64,000 nt of DNA, taken from assembly GCA_001931905.2 (NCBI GenBank), contig MSJI02000754.1, positions 1 through 64,000 of the forward strand, in the 5' to 3' direction. Below the pieces are notes generated by a model. That model had not been told where the DNA came from and did no database searches. It saw only the letters and a list, made by a program, of their open reading frames with translations. Source of the DNA: Cladosporium sp. IMV 00045. Taxonomy: Eukaryota > Ascomycota > Dothideomycetes > Cladosporiales > Cladosporiaceae. Positions 1-11,956 of the stretch are shown here, one piece after another (the first letter of the stretch is position 1; each line of letters opens with the position of its first letter). Made by a program: the position numbers and the translations under genes.

Positions 1-759
1 AAAAAAGAAAAGAAAAAAGAAAAGAAAAGAAAAAGAAAGAAAGTTGCACGCACACTTATCACAAGTCACCTCAGCGCGGATGACATCGCCGATCTTGCCG
101 CCGGAGGCGAGGTAAGTGACTACGAGGCAGAAGGTCGAATCAGCATTCCTCACGTCTTTTGGGGAAATACAGTCCATCAATTGGGACTCTTGCAAGAAGG
201 ACTCGTGTTCGATTTACCACTGAGATCAGTCGAAACGCCTGTAGCGAAGAGACCGCGCGATGCAACGGCCAGGGAGCCGCCGAGATCGGTCATGCAAGCG
301 AGCGTGCCACCGTGGAGGATGTTGAGGCGGTTCTACGAGGATGGTGGGTGTCAACTGAAAGCTCCCATTAAATTGGCGAGGAGCATTTCGAAGGCGTCGA
401 GGTGGCGATGGGGTTTTGGAGAACGTACGGTGTGTTCCTTCTTGATGTCGAGCTCGAAGTTCACCGTGCCGGGGCGAGCGGCTGTTACGCGGAGCTGGAG
501 AGGATTCGTTGATCAGTCTGGTTTATGGATTGTCGTGTTTTAATGACTGTAGCCTACGCCATCTAGAAGCCTACGTGGTAGTCAGTAATGTTATTCCATC
601 CGTGCTGATGGTAGTGTTCGCCTACCGAGGTTCGAGACCGGAGTTGGCTCGAAAGGATTCCCAGACCTGGACATATTATGGTTAGATCAAAACTGTAGCA
701 TGGATTCAAGGGACAACTAGAGTGTTACGTACAGATCTGACGAATTTTACTGCAGCCAT
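1..759 (-). CDS. Hot-dog fold acyl-CoA thioesterase (ACOT13/PaaI-like), 3' end off the window
   Basis: Reading the minus strand gives a split gene of the 4HBT thioesterase superfamily, which hydrolyses acyl-CoA thioesters. Modelled exons, 5' to 3', are 759-733, 666-626, 517-429, 332-218 and about 119-54. The next intron carries a pyrimidine tract (minus strand, positions 1-43) and the gene continues off the left edge. Visible family blocks are VWESFRANSGLE, ARPGTVNFELDIKKEHT, NRLNILHGGTLACMTDLGG, ASRGLFATGVSTDL and VTYLASGGKIGD; HGG..A..D..G is the hot-dog active-site helix region. ATG at 759 is chosen because MAAVKFVRS runs straight into a GTACGT donor, and CTAAC precedes the next acceptor. 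The frame does not carry cleanly from exon 2 through exon 3: LINES and the following LQLRVTAARPG lie in frames one base apart near 495-505. The family call is firm; the exact exon model is not. Confidence 0.75.
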
Positions 760-3700
760 TGTGTTGATGATCGAGTTTGTTGCGAAGGTCTCCGGCAGAG
801 TTGAGAGAGCATGTCAAGTGAGGTTCACGATGTCTTGGCGGGTTGTGAACTTGGCGATGGAGAAGCCGATAGTGATGAATGACATGCAAAAGGTATGCAG
901 TACGACGGCTTATTGTGAATAAAGAATATAAGAAACCCATCTGTATGATCTTTCAGGTCTGCCTGTCTGTCTGTAATAGACAGTCTGACTGCATTCAGAC
1001 CCAGGAGACACGTGACGTGGGCATAAACTTCTTCTGTCCACATATACATATATAGTACAATTCTCACAGATCGTACTAGTCTATATCTAAACAGGCGATT
1101 TCTTACTTGAAATGGTTGTGAATCGCCACTCCGAGATGTCGAGACAAATCTAGGATATCTAACCTTATAAGAGAGCTTATGAACAGGCTGCTCCTTGCAC
1201 GGTGAGTATTGGGGTGAACAAATCGGTCAATTGATTACCAAAGTCTTATCAATTTCAACAAACGCGATACCGGTCATTGTAGTGCCAAACAATGCTTGTC
1301 TAAGATTTTCTCAAGAGCATAGAGATTGGTCAAATAAACAAGTCAGACCCTCGAGTCTTTGACGAGCATGTAGGAATGTTTGGGACGCTTTGGGTTTTTG
1401 TACTATCGAGATCGTAATTGGCAAGAGGCTGGAGTCGATGGAGCCAGCGCCGCGCCGCGCCCTGGTCTTTCTTAGGTTTACTTGTAAATTGATCATGACA
1501 AAAGTTCAAAGGTCAGTAGACATTCGTATCGTATGTCATCGTCAGACGCCGCTCGAGGGCATGCAATTCAGGCAAGCACCGATCAAGGAATCCGGCACAT
1601 GAAGCATGCAGCAACCTATGAACGTCGACGCCAATTGCGATTCTCCTTGGAGATGTTGATACTTTTGTTTTCTCCGTCGCAATAGTGGCAGCATAAGGCA
1701 AATGGCAATGGCAAGCGCCAGCAAGTGATCTTTGTCGGTCAATTATAGAGCCATTAGAAGACCAGCATCGCTCTGCGAAATGACAATGCGAGGCCCCATT
1801 GTTGACATACCAGACGTTTCGACCAAACTTCGCACCCTGGCAAATGTAAACGATACGTACGAGAGGTGCTCGATGGGCCTTGTGTCCCCAGCACCATCTC
1901 ATAGACAATGCCGCGCGCTCATTGGAGTTGGCAATCGCACAGGGCTGGCGAGAATGCACACACGTCAGCATTCCTGCTCGCAGGGCCAGGACTCGCTGGT
2001 ATAGCACGCAGCGTCTCACGCAACGCTGTTGGATGTCGGATGCACTGGACGTCTGCACAAGGCTGTGCGCCACTGTTGCGTGGGACGTCGACCGGGCGTG
2101 GGCTGATTGCCGTACTACTGTGGGGGGACGTGGAGGAGCAGCCCGGAGGAGAGGCATGTTATTGCAGTTGACGGGCGTCGTGCCGCGGCGTCTCATGAGG
2201 TGGTGCACTTCATTTACCACAGGACGGCGAGATCGATCGAAGGGGAGCTGCATTGCAATATCAGGCTTTCCGGGAAGACTCCCTGGGCAGAAAGACGCAG
2301 AACAGCCAACAAGGCGTGTCTGAGGAATGTCACAGCGTCCTCAAAGGAGCGGGCGGATGCAAGCCCCGGTCCTACAAAGCGGTTTCCTGTGAGTGACACG
2401 ACATGTCCCGAGGCCATGGGCAAGGGAATTCTGCAACACGGGCAATCCTGGCGCGGGCGCGAGCTTGGGAAGTTTGAGTGCTGCAAAGCGAGCAATACTG
2501 CATGCGCGGACATGAGCTGGCTGAGCAGCAGCAGCAGCAGCAGCAGCGCGAGTGCAAGACAAGATGGGCGGACGAGAAGAGCGGCGGCATGCGCGGTTAG
2601 ACTGGCCTTCTTCACGATGATCAGAGTTCGAGGGTTAGTGGAGCGGCGGTCGTTGACGACGCTAATCGCGAGAGGTGGATCTTGGCTCTGCAGGACATAG
2701 GAGCGCCTTGAAAGATTGGAACTTGATTGAATCGGGCAGGATGAGGGACCACGCTTTGTCCCTGCATCCACATAAAGGTCTTGACAGAGAAAGTCGGAAC
2801 ATAAACGAAAAGGAAAGAGATGGCAAAAGTGAGGTATAGCTGCGAGAGAAAAGCCACCTACTTCTTACCTCGCTCTATTCGCCTGCTTGAAATATGCCAT
2901 ATGTCAATCATCCAACTGTGGTAGGGAGTGAAACAGACTTCCTCCCCTCCAAGCATGGTTTGGCTGGTAGGAGGTGGTAGGAGGTAGTGGTGGTGGTTGT
3001 GCGCTTTGATGAACTGCCTCTGCTGCTCTCGGACTTGTCTTCCTCTCCACGCTTGCCTCAACTGCTGGCGCAAGCTGTGTCCGTCCATCTCATCTCTCAT
3101 CCCCATCCCCATCCCGTCTTTTCTCCCTTACCGTTCTCTCTTTCCCATTACCTTACCTTACTCAACCTCCCGCCCTGAACCTCCGCCAGCTCTGCCCCCC
3201 CTCCACATCCGCCGTTACTCGACTCTCCCTCCCGAGACATTCTTCTCCCCGTCTTTCCCTCCCCCAATACACAAACATATCATTGTCCCGCTGGCAGGGC
3301 GTAGCCTCTCGTTCAGCCCTCTTTCTCTTGTATCGCATCACATCACACTATTCAATACTACTGTCAAGTACACTTACCTTGCCGTGCCTCGCCTCGCCTC
3401 GCGCCCTACATACAGCACACTTGACCCTGCTTCACCAACACGTCCACCCTCCGTTTCGGACCGACAGCCCTGGGCCCAAAACCCCGCAAGCGCACCCTTA
3501 AAACCGATCATCGTGTTGAACCTCACAAACCTTCGCACCTCGCATCCGGTGCTGCTGCTGGTCTCGTGCGCCTGTCTGCGCAATTGTCTTTCTCCACGGG
3601 CTATGCGCATTTTCCCTGCGGCTCTTGTTTAGACTTTTGCGCGCGACCTCACCCTCGCCGACGCCTTCATAAATCTCCCACCCTTTCTAGATTTAGATGC

Positions 3701-3832
3701 TGCTGCGTCTGATATTTATCCTCGCAGCGCATCACCAGTCAACGACAACCACCCTTGACCGCTGAGTATTGCTCTTGGCTGACTCTGCGGCAATCCTCTC
3801 CTTTCGCGCCTCCACCACATACCCTCTAGCCG
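760..3832. other. Long non-coding stretch with a pyrimidine-rich leader at its right end
   Basis: About 3 kb without a convincing gene. The open frames between roughly 1500 and 2770 on both strands have no family resemblance, no coherent intron signals and unnatural composition. From about 3000 to 3832 the plus strand is strongly C/T-rich, as expected for the promoter and 5' leader of the HSF-type gene that starts at 3833. Confidence 0.6.
2524..2547. repeat. (AGC)8 trinucleotide microsatellite
   Basis: Eight perfect AGC units in non-coding sequence. It encodes Leu or Ser runs in spurious frames and is probably just a slippage-prone microsatellite. Confidence 0.9.
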
Positions 3833-5811
3833 ATGGCCTCAGTCTCCGAGCCATTGAGAAGGAGTCCGTTCGCCAGTGAGCCGAGAGGCTTGAGACCACC
3901 TACGACCCGGACCCTCCCCATCCTCTCTTCAACCAACGCAAACACGGACAGATCCGGCGATAAAATGGATGTGTCTCAGCCGCAAGGATCGTCAATGGGA
4001 CCGCCGCAGTCAAGCCCCAATGGAGAAAGACAGGCCGAACAGCAGCAGAATGAACAGTCGGGACAGAATGGACAGAACGCACAGAATGGTGGCTCAAGTC
4101 AGCTTGTGGGCGCCGCAGCAGCTGCTCAGCAGCCCAAGGTCGTTCAGACGGCCTTTATTCACAAACTCTACAAGTCAGTGCTTTGACCGATCCTATTGCA
4201 GAGTAGCAGCGACTGACGACGCCGCAGTATGTTGGAAGACCAAAGCATCCAACACCTCATTTCTTGGTCAAGCTCTAACGAGAGCTTTGTCATGTCACCC
4301 TCGTCGGAATTCTCCAAAGTTCTTGCGTAGGTACTCAAGACTTCTGGACGTCGCTACACTTGCTAACAATCCGTCCAGTCAATATTTCAAACATACCAAC
4401 ATCTCCTCTTTTGTTCGTCAACTTAATATGTACGGATTTCACAAAGGTAGAGACTCCCTCAGTTTCTCTCTCACAAATCTTACGGAGCTAACGAAATGAA
4501 GTGAGCGACGTCTTCCATACTGGATCGCCAGATTCGCCTCTATGGGAATTCAAGCACGGTGCTGGCAACTTCAAACGCGGCGATCTCGTTGGGTTGCGTG
4601 AAATCAAACGAAGGGCTTCGCGACACGCCCTCATACATCGAGACTCCTTTTCGAGCGCACCAAAGATGCCTGCACCACCGCAACCAGGTCCACCCATGGA
4701 ACCCATGCCGGATCCATTGGAAGCAAGATTAAGTGTGATGGACTGGAACATGCAGGAAATGTACGCGCGAGTGTCTCGGACGGAAGAAGCATACACGGCA
4801 ATGACTATGAAATGCCAAACCCTACTGGACGGACTTACCAAGTGCCACCAGTGGAACAACGAACTCTCTTCTCATATCCTGGCTCTCGTACCCGATCCGG
4901 ACAACCCTGTGCATCGCGATGTTTACGCTATGCGACAGGATATTTCGAGACACCTGGATGGGCTGAGATCAATGGAGGATTCTCAGGACTCCCCATTCAA
5001 CAAACAAGGATTTTTCACCAACAGCGCAACACCTATGGAGCCCAATGTTCCCATGTCGCCAAACCAAAGACCATACGACGAGTCCAGACGACCTTCACTG
5101 CAAGCGGTAGGACGGCCAAGCTCTTTCCGCAACGCAGTCCCAGCGCATCTCCAAGTATCTCCACGTCGGTACGGGTCGATTGGAAATTCGGGCCAGGCCT
5201 ACTCGCCATCGTCAGCTTCCCGGCCCAACTACCCTCCACCTCCCCCACCTCCCGCGCAACCCACGCAACCCCAACCGCAACACCCACTGTCGAACATGCA
5301 ATCTCCCGGCCTCCCGCGCCGTCACACATCTGCAGACATCCGCCTGCAAGGCTGGCAAGGCCCGCCACCTCCGCTTCCGTACAACCACGGCAGCTCCCCG
5401 TACGGCTCGGGCGCCAACTCCTCCGCCTGGCCATCATCCCCCCGCCTCCCACCACCAGACCAAGACAACCAACAAATCCGCAACGCTTTGGCTCAATACG
5501 AACTCCCCCGCGCGTCTGCCCTGTCCCGCCAGCCCTCCCCGCCGCCTTCGCACGAGTCTTCAACCGGCGGCGCTCCGAGTTTCTCCGCCGGTTTCGGCAG
5601 CAGCTCTTACGGCAACAGCAACGACGCCGGCTGGCAGTTGCCCGGTGCGAGGTTCCCTTTCAAGGGCATCGACACCGCCCCGCCGACGAGGAGGAGCAGC
5701 ATGGCGAGCAATGTGCACAGTTTGCTCAATCCGGCTGACACGGCGGAGCGGGAGGGCGAGGATGAGGGGGAGAGGTCCATGGATGAGAGGAAGAGGAAGA
5801 GGATGATCTGA
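3833..5811 (+). CDS. SFL1: HSF-type DNA-binding transcription factor, Sfl1-like
   Basis: Exons are 3833-4173, 4228-4326, 4379-4446 and 4502-5811, joined by GTCAGT, GTAGGT and GTAGAG donors; the total is 605 residues. The HSF DNA-binding domain (about residues 103-205) is cut by all three introns and reads KVVQTAFIHKLYN, MLEDQSIQHLISWSS, QYFKHTNISSFVRQLNMYG and FHKVSDVFHTGSPDSPLWEF, followed by the basic block LREIKRRASRHALIHRD. This continuation after the domain is typical of the Sfl1 group rather than of canonical Hsf1. An N-terminal Q/N/G-rich stretch, a short helical region near RTEEAYTAMTMKCQTLLDGL and a long Pro/Ser-rich disordered tail follow, ending with a basic KRKR sequence. In yeast, Sfl1 represses flocculation and cell-surface genes in the nucleus; the target genes here are unknown. 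The domain call is very secure and the Sfl1 orthology is likely. Confidence 0.9.
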
Positions 5812-7979
5812 TCAGCGATGGAGGAAGTTATATGTCGTTTGGCTATGCCAGGGAAATTAGACGCGAGAGGACATGGTGGCGATGTTGGAGGGTTCGCTTG
5901 TCACGTCGTGGGATGTTCTAATGACAGGAGAGAAAAGACAAAGGAGATGGAAGGAAGGAAGGCAGGAAGGGAGAAAGCATGGCCGCAGCTCAGCTTTTTG
6001 GCTAGAAAGGAGCAGCAGGAGTTACATGCTTGTCATCAAAAATCAATGACATGCCCTGTATTGAGTCTCTCAGAAGATCAAAGGAAGGAGAAGGAGGAGA
6101 GAAAATCAGACCCAGAAACAAGGGCAATCTCGCGTGTAGAACAAAAACGTAATCTTGAAAAGGTTGTTTTCCGCTTCTTATCATTTCTGATTTTTCTGTT
6201 CCGTTATCTATTGATCATGGCAGGCTGCCATTAGGTATGGGTATATTCTGCGCTGGGAACGTTATGTGTTGGTTTATTGTTCCTTCAATGTTTTGCGTCT
6301 CATCTGGCGGAAGATACCTTATTGTTCACGGCAAAGTTGGCATGGTTCATCAACGCTTCTTCACGGAATACTTGACTGCTGTGCCTGGAGGGATCGCAGC
6401 TTGAGCATGAGAGCAGAAAATGTGAAGTGTCTCGCCGAAAAACAGTACCTCGGTCTTGTCGAGACGCTCTTGCTTGCTTGCTTGCCCCAACATCTGGTTC
6501 AGACTTTCCTCGGCTGTTCAAACAATGGACACCACTCGACCTCACGCGAGTCGGAACTCATGGAGCTCTCCCACTCACCGGTGCATCTGGACTGATAGGT
6601 CTTGAGACAAACGGTGGATATTGACGAAAGCTCGTGGAAGAAATGCAACCGGCAAAAGTGGGACATCCATCGATATGATCGGGTTGGAGGTCACGTTGGC
6701 AGTGGTTGGTTTCAGCAAAAGCACGGGATGGCGAGCTTTGCCTGCATGCAAAGGCTGGGCATGCTGGCGGGGTTTGTGGGGATGAGGATCGTGAGGGACG
6801 AACAGGAGAGGCACGAGGGGAGGTTTGTCCCGCGGGCGAAGAATCGCGATCTGGGCGATGATGATGCTGCTCATGATGATGTTTGGTTGGAGAAGCTCTA
6901 CCAGACGAGCCACAGAGCCTTCGAGACTGCGGCGGCCGAGACTGTTCTTGGGTCTCCACTCTGCTTGTCAGTGCCTCGGTGCTGTTGCTGAGACGTTGGA
7001 GGATGGTGTCTGAGTGTTCCGTGGATGTGAGAGAGTTGCTGGTAAATGGGCGAGTAAATGGCTCATCGGAGTGATATGTCTGATCAACAGCTATCGAGAC
7101 CATCCAGGCGGTCTGTCTCCATGTCTCTCCTTTGCGGTGTTTTCTGGCATCACGTTCGAGGCAAGACATAATTAGCGCTGTCGTGATTGGGCGAGTGACG
7201 GATGGGGGATAGCCTTGGCCAATAGTAGCGTCATGCCTCGATGCGCTCAGGAACATCGGTGGAAGAAGTCGAAGTGTGTGACCGGGGCATGGCCTGGCAC
7301 CACATAACCCGCTCTTTAACCCGCCGCCTCTCTTCACTTACAACACTGGATTACTACCACCACCTCCCACCCTCATACCACCGCCATACTCCTTCGCCTG
7401 CTTGCTGCATTGAGATTACTTGTTTCTGTTTCCTTTCCCAGTGTTCTCTCAATCGTCCAGAGAACACCTATACACTCAACGCTATCAATCCTGTTAGCAT
7501 ACGCCAAAATGTAAGCCTTCAAGAGAAGAGATAGGATAATGCGTACCCAGTACCTTTCTTATCACTCCCTCCGGCAATGCTCCCTCGATTTGCACGCCAG
7601 ACCTTTACCCTGCACGCACATCAATCTCCCTTCCACTCTGCCTTGCCTTGCTCAACGGCTAGCTCGCTGTTGATCTCTCGCTTCACCACAGGGCCGTGTG
7701 TCTTGTCTGCTTACCTAGCTAGAGCCGCTTCTTGAATGCCATCCATTGCACTCACTCTTTCCCCCCAAGTCTCGTTTTCACTATCAGGCACTCACTTTTC
7801 ACTCGCAATCCTCGCTTGTCTCCCAGCAAGCCCTTGCAACACAAACACCTACGTATCCACGCATACACACTTTTTTGCATGCCTCAGCGACCTCCCTCGC
7901 AAAAACACTGACGCATACAGCAGTTGAGGACACCACAACCGGCTTATTTCCTTGTCCACACCGCCATAGATTCGCCGTC
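5812..7979. other. 3' UTR and long 5' leader between the HSF-type gene and AIM21
   Basis: There is no supportable gene. A 259-codon minus-strand frame at 6558-7337 has no domain, no biased codon pattern and no neighbouring exon signals. The last 700 bp are C/T-rich leader of the gene at 7980. At 7508-7513 an ATG in a good context (CGCCAAAATG) is followed at once by TAA, and the same bases form a GTAAGC donor. This could be a start-stop upstream ORF or the 5' edge of a leader intron. Confidence 0.5.
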
Positions 7980-10900
7980 ATGTCACAACCAACCATCCCG
8001 CCGCGCCCCCAACGCGCTCAAGGCGGCCCTACCGCTGTGCCTCAATCCATGCCTCAAATCCCTCCCCGTCCGATCCGCAAGCTCGATCGCTCCCCGAGCC
8101 GCGACACCACTCGCTCGCCGCTCAATGAGCCTCCCACCGCCATGAGCAATGGCAAGGTCTACGGCCACAGCAATCTGTCCGCCTCAGACCTGCCGGCTCG
8201 CCCTCCCAGTGTCTCTGCCATGCCCACCGTGGGCCAGGAGGGTTTGGAATACGCTAGCTTTGACACCCTTCCGGCCGAAGCCCACGGCGTCTCCAAGGAC
8301 AATGAGGTGCCCGAACAGCAGACCCAGACTCGCCATGCGGACGTGCCTATGCACCAGCCCACGGCTTCCGTTCCTGTAACGACCGCGAACGACAGAATCC
8401 AAAGCGTCACACGCACTGACTCATCCCAGGCGGCTGCTGCAGGCATTGGAAGACCCAACCTGGAAGACGATGTACATCTCACCCCCGCCGACTCGACCAC
8501 CAGTCTGAACCGTGTCACCAGTCGTGAGGAGGGCAACAGTCTCAGCCGTGTCTCTTCCCACGAACCGCGTAACCTCCGCGAGCGCTCCAGCTTCAACCGC
8601 TCAAGCTCCAATGTTGCCAGTGGCAGACCACCAAGTGTCTATGACAGTGAGCAAGAGCAGGGCATCCCTGAAATCGGTCTTCAGGTGCCCATGTACCCCA
8701 ACGCGGGTGACGTGCAGGCACCTTCGCCCGGCCCGAACAACGCTCAGTTCCCGGCGGGCATTGGTTTCTTCAACGATGGATCCTCCCGCAACCACCACCG
8801 CAAGAGGAGCTCGAGGCACGAGTTTGGCCCGCCCGGCAGCTACGGTCTGCATGGACACCCGGGCCAGGAGCCCAGCGATCAGTTTGAAAGAGAATGGATC
8901 ATGAAGCACCCGGATATCGCGGCCCAGGAAGGCTACAATGCATACGGTGGCCTTGCCCCGAGACCGTCTACCGCGATGAGTAGTGCCCAGCTGAACAAGC
9001 TCGTTCACTCCAACTCCGATCTTGCCATGGGTGAGTGCATACTTGAAAGTCTCAACTCACGGATCATTACTGACGTCCCAACCAGGTGCATCCCCAGCCG
9101 GAATCAGCACCCCTTCACAGGAAGTTGGCTGGGAGGCTAGCGAGGCTTACACCTCCCGCATGAACTCTCCCAAGCCCTCTCCTGCTCCTCTGCCCGATTT
9201 GAAAAAGCGTCCTTCCAGCGGCGCCCAACCCCCTGTCGAGTCACCCCTCCGCAAGAGCAGTTTTCCGTCCGGAGAGACTGCACACCTCAGGGATGATGCT
9301 GTCGAAAGCGAGGACGACACCGTCATTCACGTCGATGGCCGTAGACAAAAGATTGGTAGCAAGGTCACAGGAGGCGGTGAAAAGGACAACAAGTTGGAAT
9401 TCGGTCCGGACACCGAGGTGCACCAACACCCGGACGGCGCTCCAATTCTTGCTGCGGATGAACTTGAGAAGCGTCCTGGCAGTGCTTTCTTGCAGCCGGC
9501 CGTCAGCCCTGAAGCTGAGCGCTCTGACTGGCTCGACGATGCTACTCGCAGTCCTCGCCGTGGTAGTGGCACGGGTGACAGTCGCCCCAACAGCAGGGGC
9601 GGCCCCTACAACAACCAGCTTTCACGCTTCATCTCTCAAGAGGAGCGTCCACCTTCCGGCATGGGCACGCCCCTTGAGGAGATCGAGGAGTACGAGCCGC
9701 TATTCCCCGAAGATGACGGCAACAAGGCTTCGCCCACCAAGAAGTTTAAGAGCCGTCCCGGTCTGGCTCAACATCATTTCCCCAGTAATGACATTTGGGA
9801 AGACACTCCGGCTTCGCTGCAATTCACTGCGAGTGTTGATACCCCCGAGCCTCCCCAGGCTGAGACCACCACCTCGCCCACGGCCGTTTTCGAGACGCCT
9901 GAGCAAGAGAAGCTGCGCAGGCAAGCTGGTGGCGATATGACCAGTGACAGCAAGACTTTCGCCAAGCCGCATTTCAAGTCTGGTGTTCAAGGTGAGGTTG
10001 AAAGGCCGGGTGTCCCTCGCTTCCCCAGTCAAGATATCTGGGAGGACACCCCAGACAGCATGCGTCTGGAGACTACTGTCAGTGCGCCACAAGAACCTGA
10101 GATTAAGAGCCCTCAGGACGAGAGGCCGACAACCACCGCTCTTGCCAGCAGCCAGGACGACAACGACGCGAGGGCTACGACTGGTATGACCCAGCTGATG
10201 AGGCCTCATATCCCCAGTAGGCCTGCACGCAGCAGCAAACTTTCTCAGGACATCACCCCTGAGATCGCTCCGGTCGACCCACGCGAGAAGGAAGTGCCAG
10301 ATCTTGGTGCGCTGAAGGAAACATCGCCCACGAAGGCTAAGGCGCCTAGCATCCCCGAAAGGCCCAAGCCTGCCATCCCTGCTCGTCCCACACGCTCACC
10401 CAAGCCTGAAGAGCAGGCCTCAACGAGCTCCGAACAAGCTCAGGCCCCTGCTCCCAAAGCCAAGCCTGCCGTTCCTGCTCGACCTGCAGGCAACAAGTTC
10501 GCCAACCTCAAGTCTGGCTTCATGAGCGATCTCGCCAGTCGCATCCAGCTCGGCCCTGGAGGACCGCCCCCTAAGCCCAAGTCCCCAGAGCCAGAAGTTG
10601 AGGAGCCCAAAGCGCCTCTACAAGACGCCCGCAAGTCTCGCGCCAAGGGCCCGCAACGTCGCAAGCCAGCCGCCTCGCCTTCCGGCGCAGCAGCGGCGCC
10701 TTCCACCGAAAAGCCGCTTTCCTTCTCCTTCTCCACGCCAGTCACGGTGTGGCACATCGACGCCTCCGAGGCCCTCCACGTCTCCTCCGGCACCGAGGGA
10801 GCGCAAGCCAAAGACGCAAGCATTGCCGAAGCAGAAAAGACCCTCGAAGCAAACGCCACCGCCAACGCCTCCGAAGCTGCACCAGCGCCAACCACCTCCG

Positions 10901-11262
10901 AGAGCGACCTCCAGCCCGAAATCAAACCCACCGATCCCGAAGCCCCGCTCAGCACCACCACCGCGGCTCAAGTCGGCAGCGAAGGCGACGAGCCCGCCTC
11001 CAGCATCTCCGCCCCCGTCCAGCAGGAAAGCGAAGCCATCCAGAGCACTCTCGAAGCCGCTCTTGAAACTTCCGAGCCCGCGCCCAGCAGCGCCGAGGAA
11101 GCGCAGGGGAAATTGCAAGTTGAGGATGCGGCGGACACGGCTGTGTTGAACGCGAAGCCGACGGAGGCGGTGGGTGATGTTGCGGAGGTTTCTGGTGCGA
11201 AGGATTCGGGGGCTGAGGGGAATGTGGCGATCAGGGAGGGGGAGGAGGAGGGGAGGCAGTAG
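7980..11262 (+). CDS. AIM21: Aim21-family actin cytoskeleton protein
   Basis: Exons 7980-9030 and 9086-11262 (GTGAGT donor, ACCAG acceptor) encode 1,075 residues of mostly disordered, Pro/Ser/Glu-rich sequence. Two copies of an F-P-S-x-D-I-W-E-D-T-P motif (coded near 9779 and 10021) and the block KFANLKSGFMSDLASRIQLGP (near 10498) are hallmarks of the fungal Aim21 family (Pfam Aim21, old DUF3210). Repeated proline motifs such as IPPRPIRK, IPSRPARSS, IPARPTRSP and VPARPAGNK look like SH3-binding sites. In yeast, Aim21 works with Tda2 at cortical actin patches and modulates barbed-end assembly and capping; the gene name comes from a mitochondrial inheritance screen. The ATG at 7980 is chosen because the family N-terminus with PPRPQRAQGG follows; an upstream in-frame ATG at 7746 lies in the C/T-rich leader. 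The Ala/Glu-rich C-terminus shows no domain. Confidence 0.85.
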
Positions 11263-11956
11263 GGTTGATTAGATGAGATGTGTATAGAGCAGGGGAAAGG
11301 GATGTATATGTTGGGAAGGGGAAGGGGAAAGTTGCGGTGGGTGCACTTTGTTGTGGTTCTTGGGATTTGTTGAGATGGGGAGTGGGAAAGAGAGAGGGAG
11401 GAAAAGGAAGCACATGGATTGTCGTTTTTGTATCTGGTTTGGGAAAAATGTATCTGAATTGTCTCTTTGTCGAAACCCCCAAACCGCATTGCGGGCTTCT
11501 TCTTTCTCTCTCTCTCATTTTCTCTCTCTCTCTCGTTTTCTCGCTTGTTTACATTATCTATGTAGGTAGAATTGTGTACAGAACAGGATGAAGATTTCGG
11601 AAATGGCAACAGCAAACCATTCGCACATGCTTTCGAAAGGGGATTCGCACTTTTTCAATAGGTGATGAAAAGATCTATTGAAATTTTGGAGAAGAAGTCT
11701 CGGAAACTCTTTTACCGCCAGGGGTATTTGGTTCCCCCTTTTCTGTGTTACGTCTTCGGTCTAAGAAGAAAGTCCCACATTCGTAAACCAGACCTTTGCT
11801 CTCCAACTCCAACCATGAGAGAGAGAGAGAGGACGAAGAAAGCAAGCCGTCCTCCTCTCATAAAAGGCACACCGGTCTCCCGAACACATCCCCAATCTCC
11901 CCTGCCCAAAGGATAATAAAAAAAAAAATAAAATAAAAATAAAAGGTGGAACCCTC
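11263..11956. other. Convergent 3' region with low-complexity tracts
   Basis: This is the gap between the ends of AIM21 and ARP8. It holds a CT microsatellite around 11500-11545, a GA tract at 11817-11832 and an A-rich tract at about 11916-11944 close to the ARP8 stop. No coding signal was seen. Confidence 0.6.

Noticed and set aside
627..642. GGTTCGAGACC resembling a tRNA B-box
   Set aside because: No A-box, acceptor stem or cloverleaf can be drawn around it, and it lies at the exon 2/intron 2 border of the thioesterase gene.
1513..2771. Long open frames on both strands in the first intergenic region, up to 246 codons
   Set aside because: They overlap each other on opposite strands, contain no domain or signal, and no intron signals extend them. 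They look like chance frames in GC-balanced DNA.
6558..7337. 259-codon minus-strand frame upstream of AIM21
   Set aside because: It is Ser/Pro/Arg/His-rich without a recognisable segment, and lies in the leader and promoter of the plus-strand gene.
11495..11944. CT, GA and A-rich tracts considered as a mobile-element end or CRISPR-like repeat
   Set aside because: They are plain microsatellite and homopolymer tracts between two gene ends, without spacers, target-site duplications or terminal repeats.
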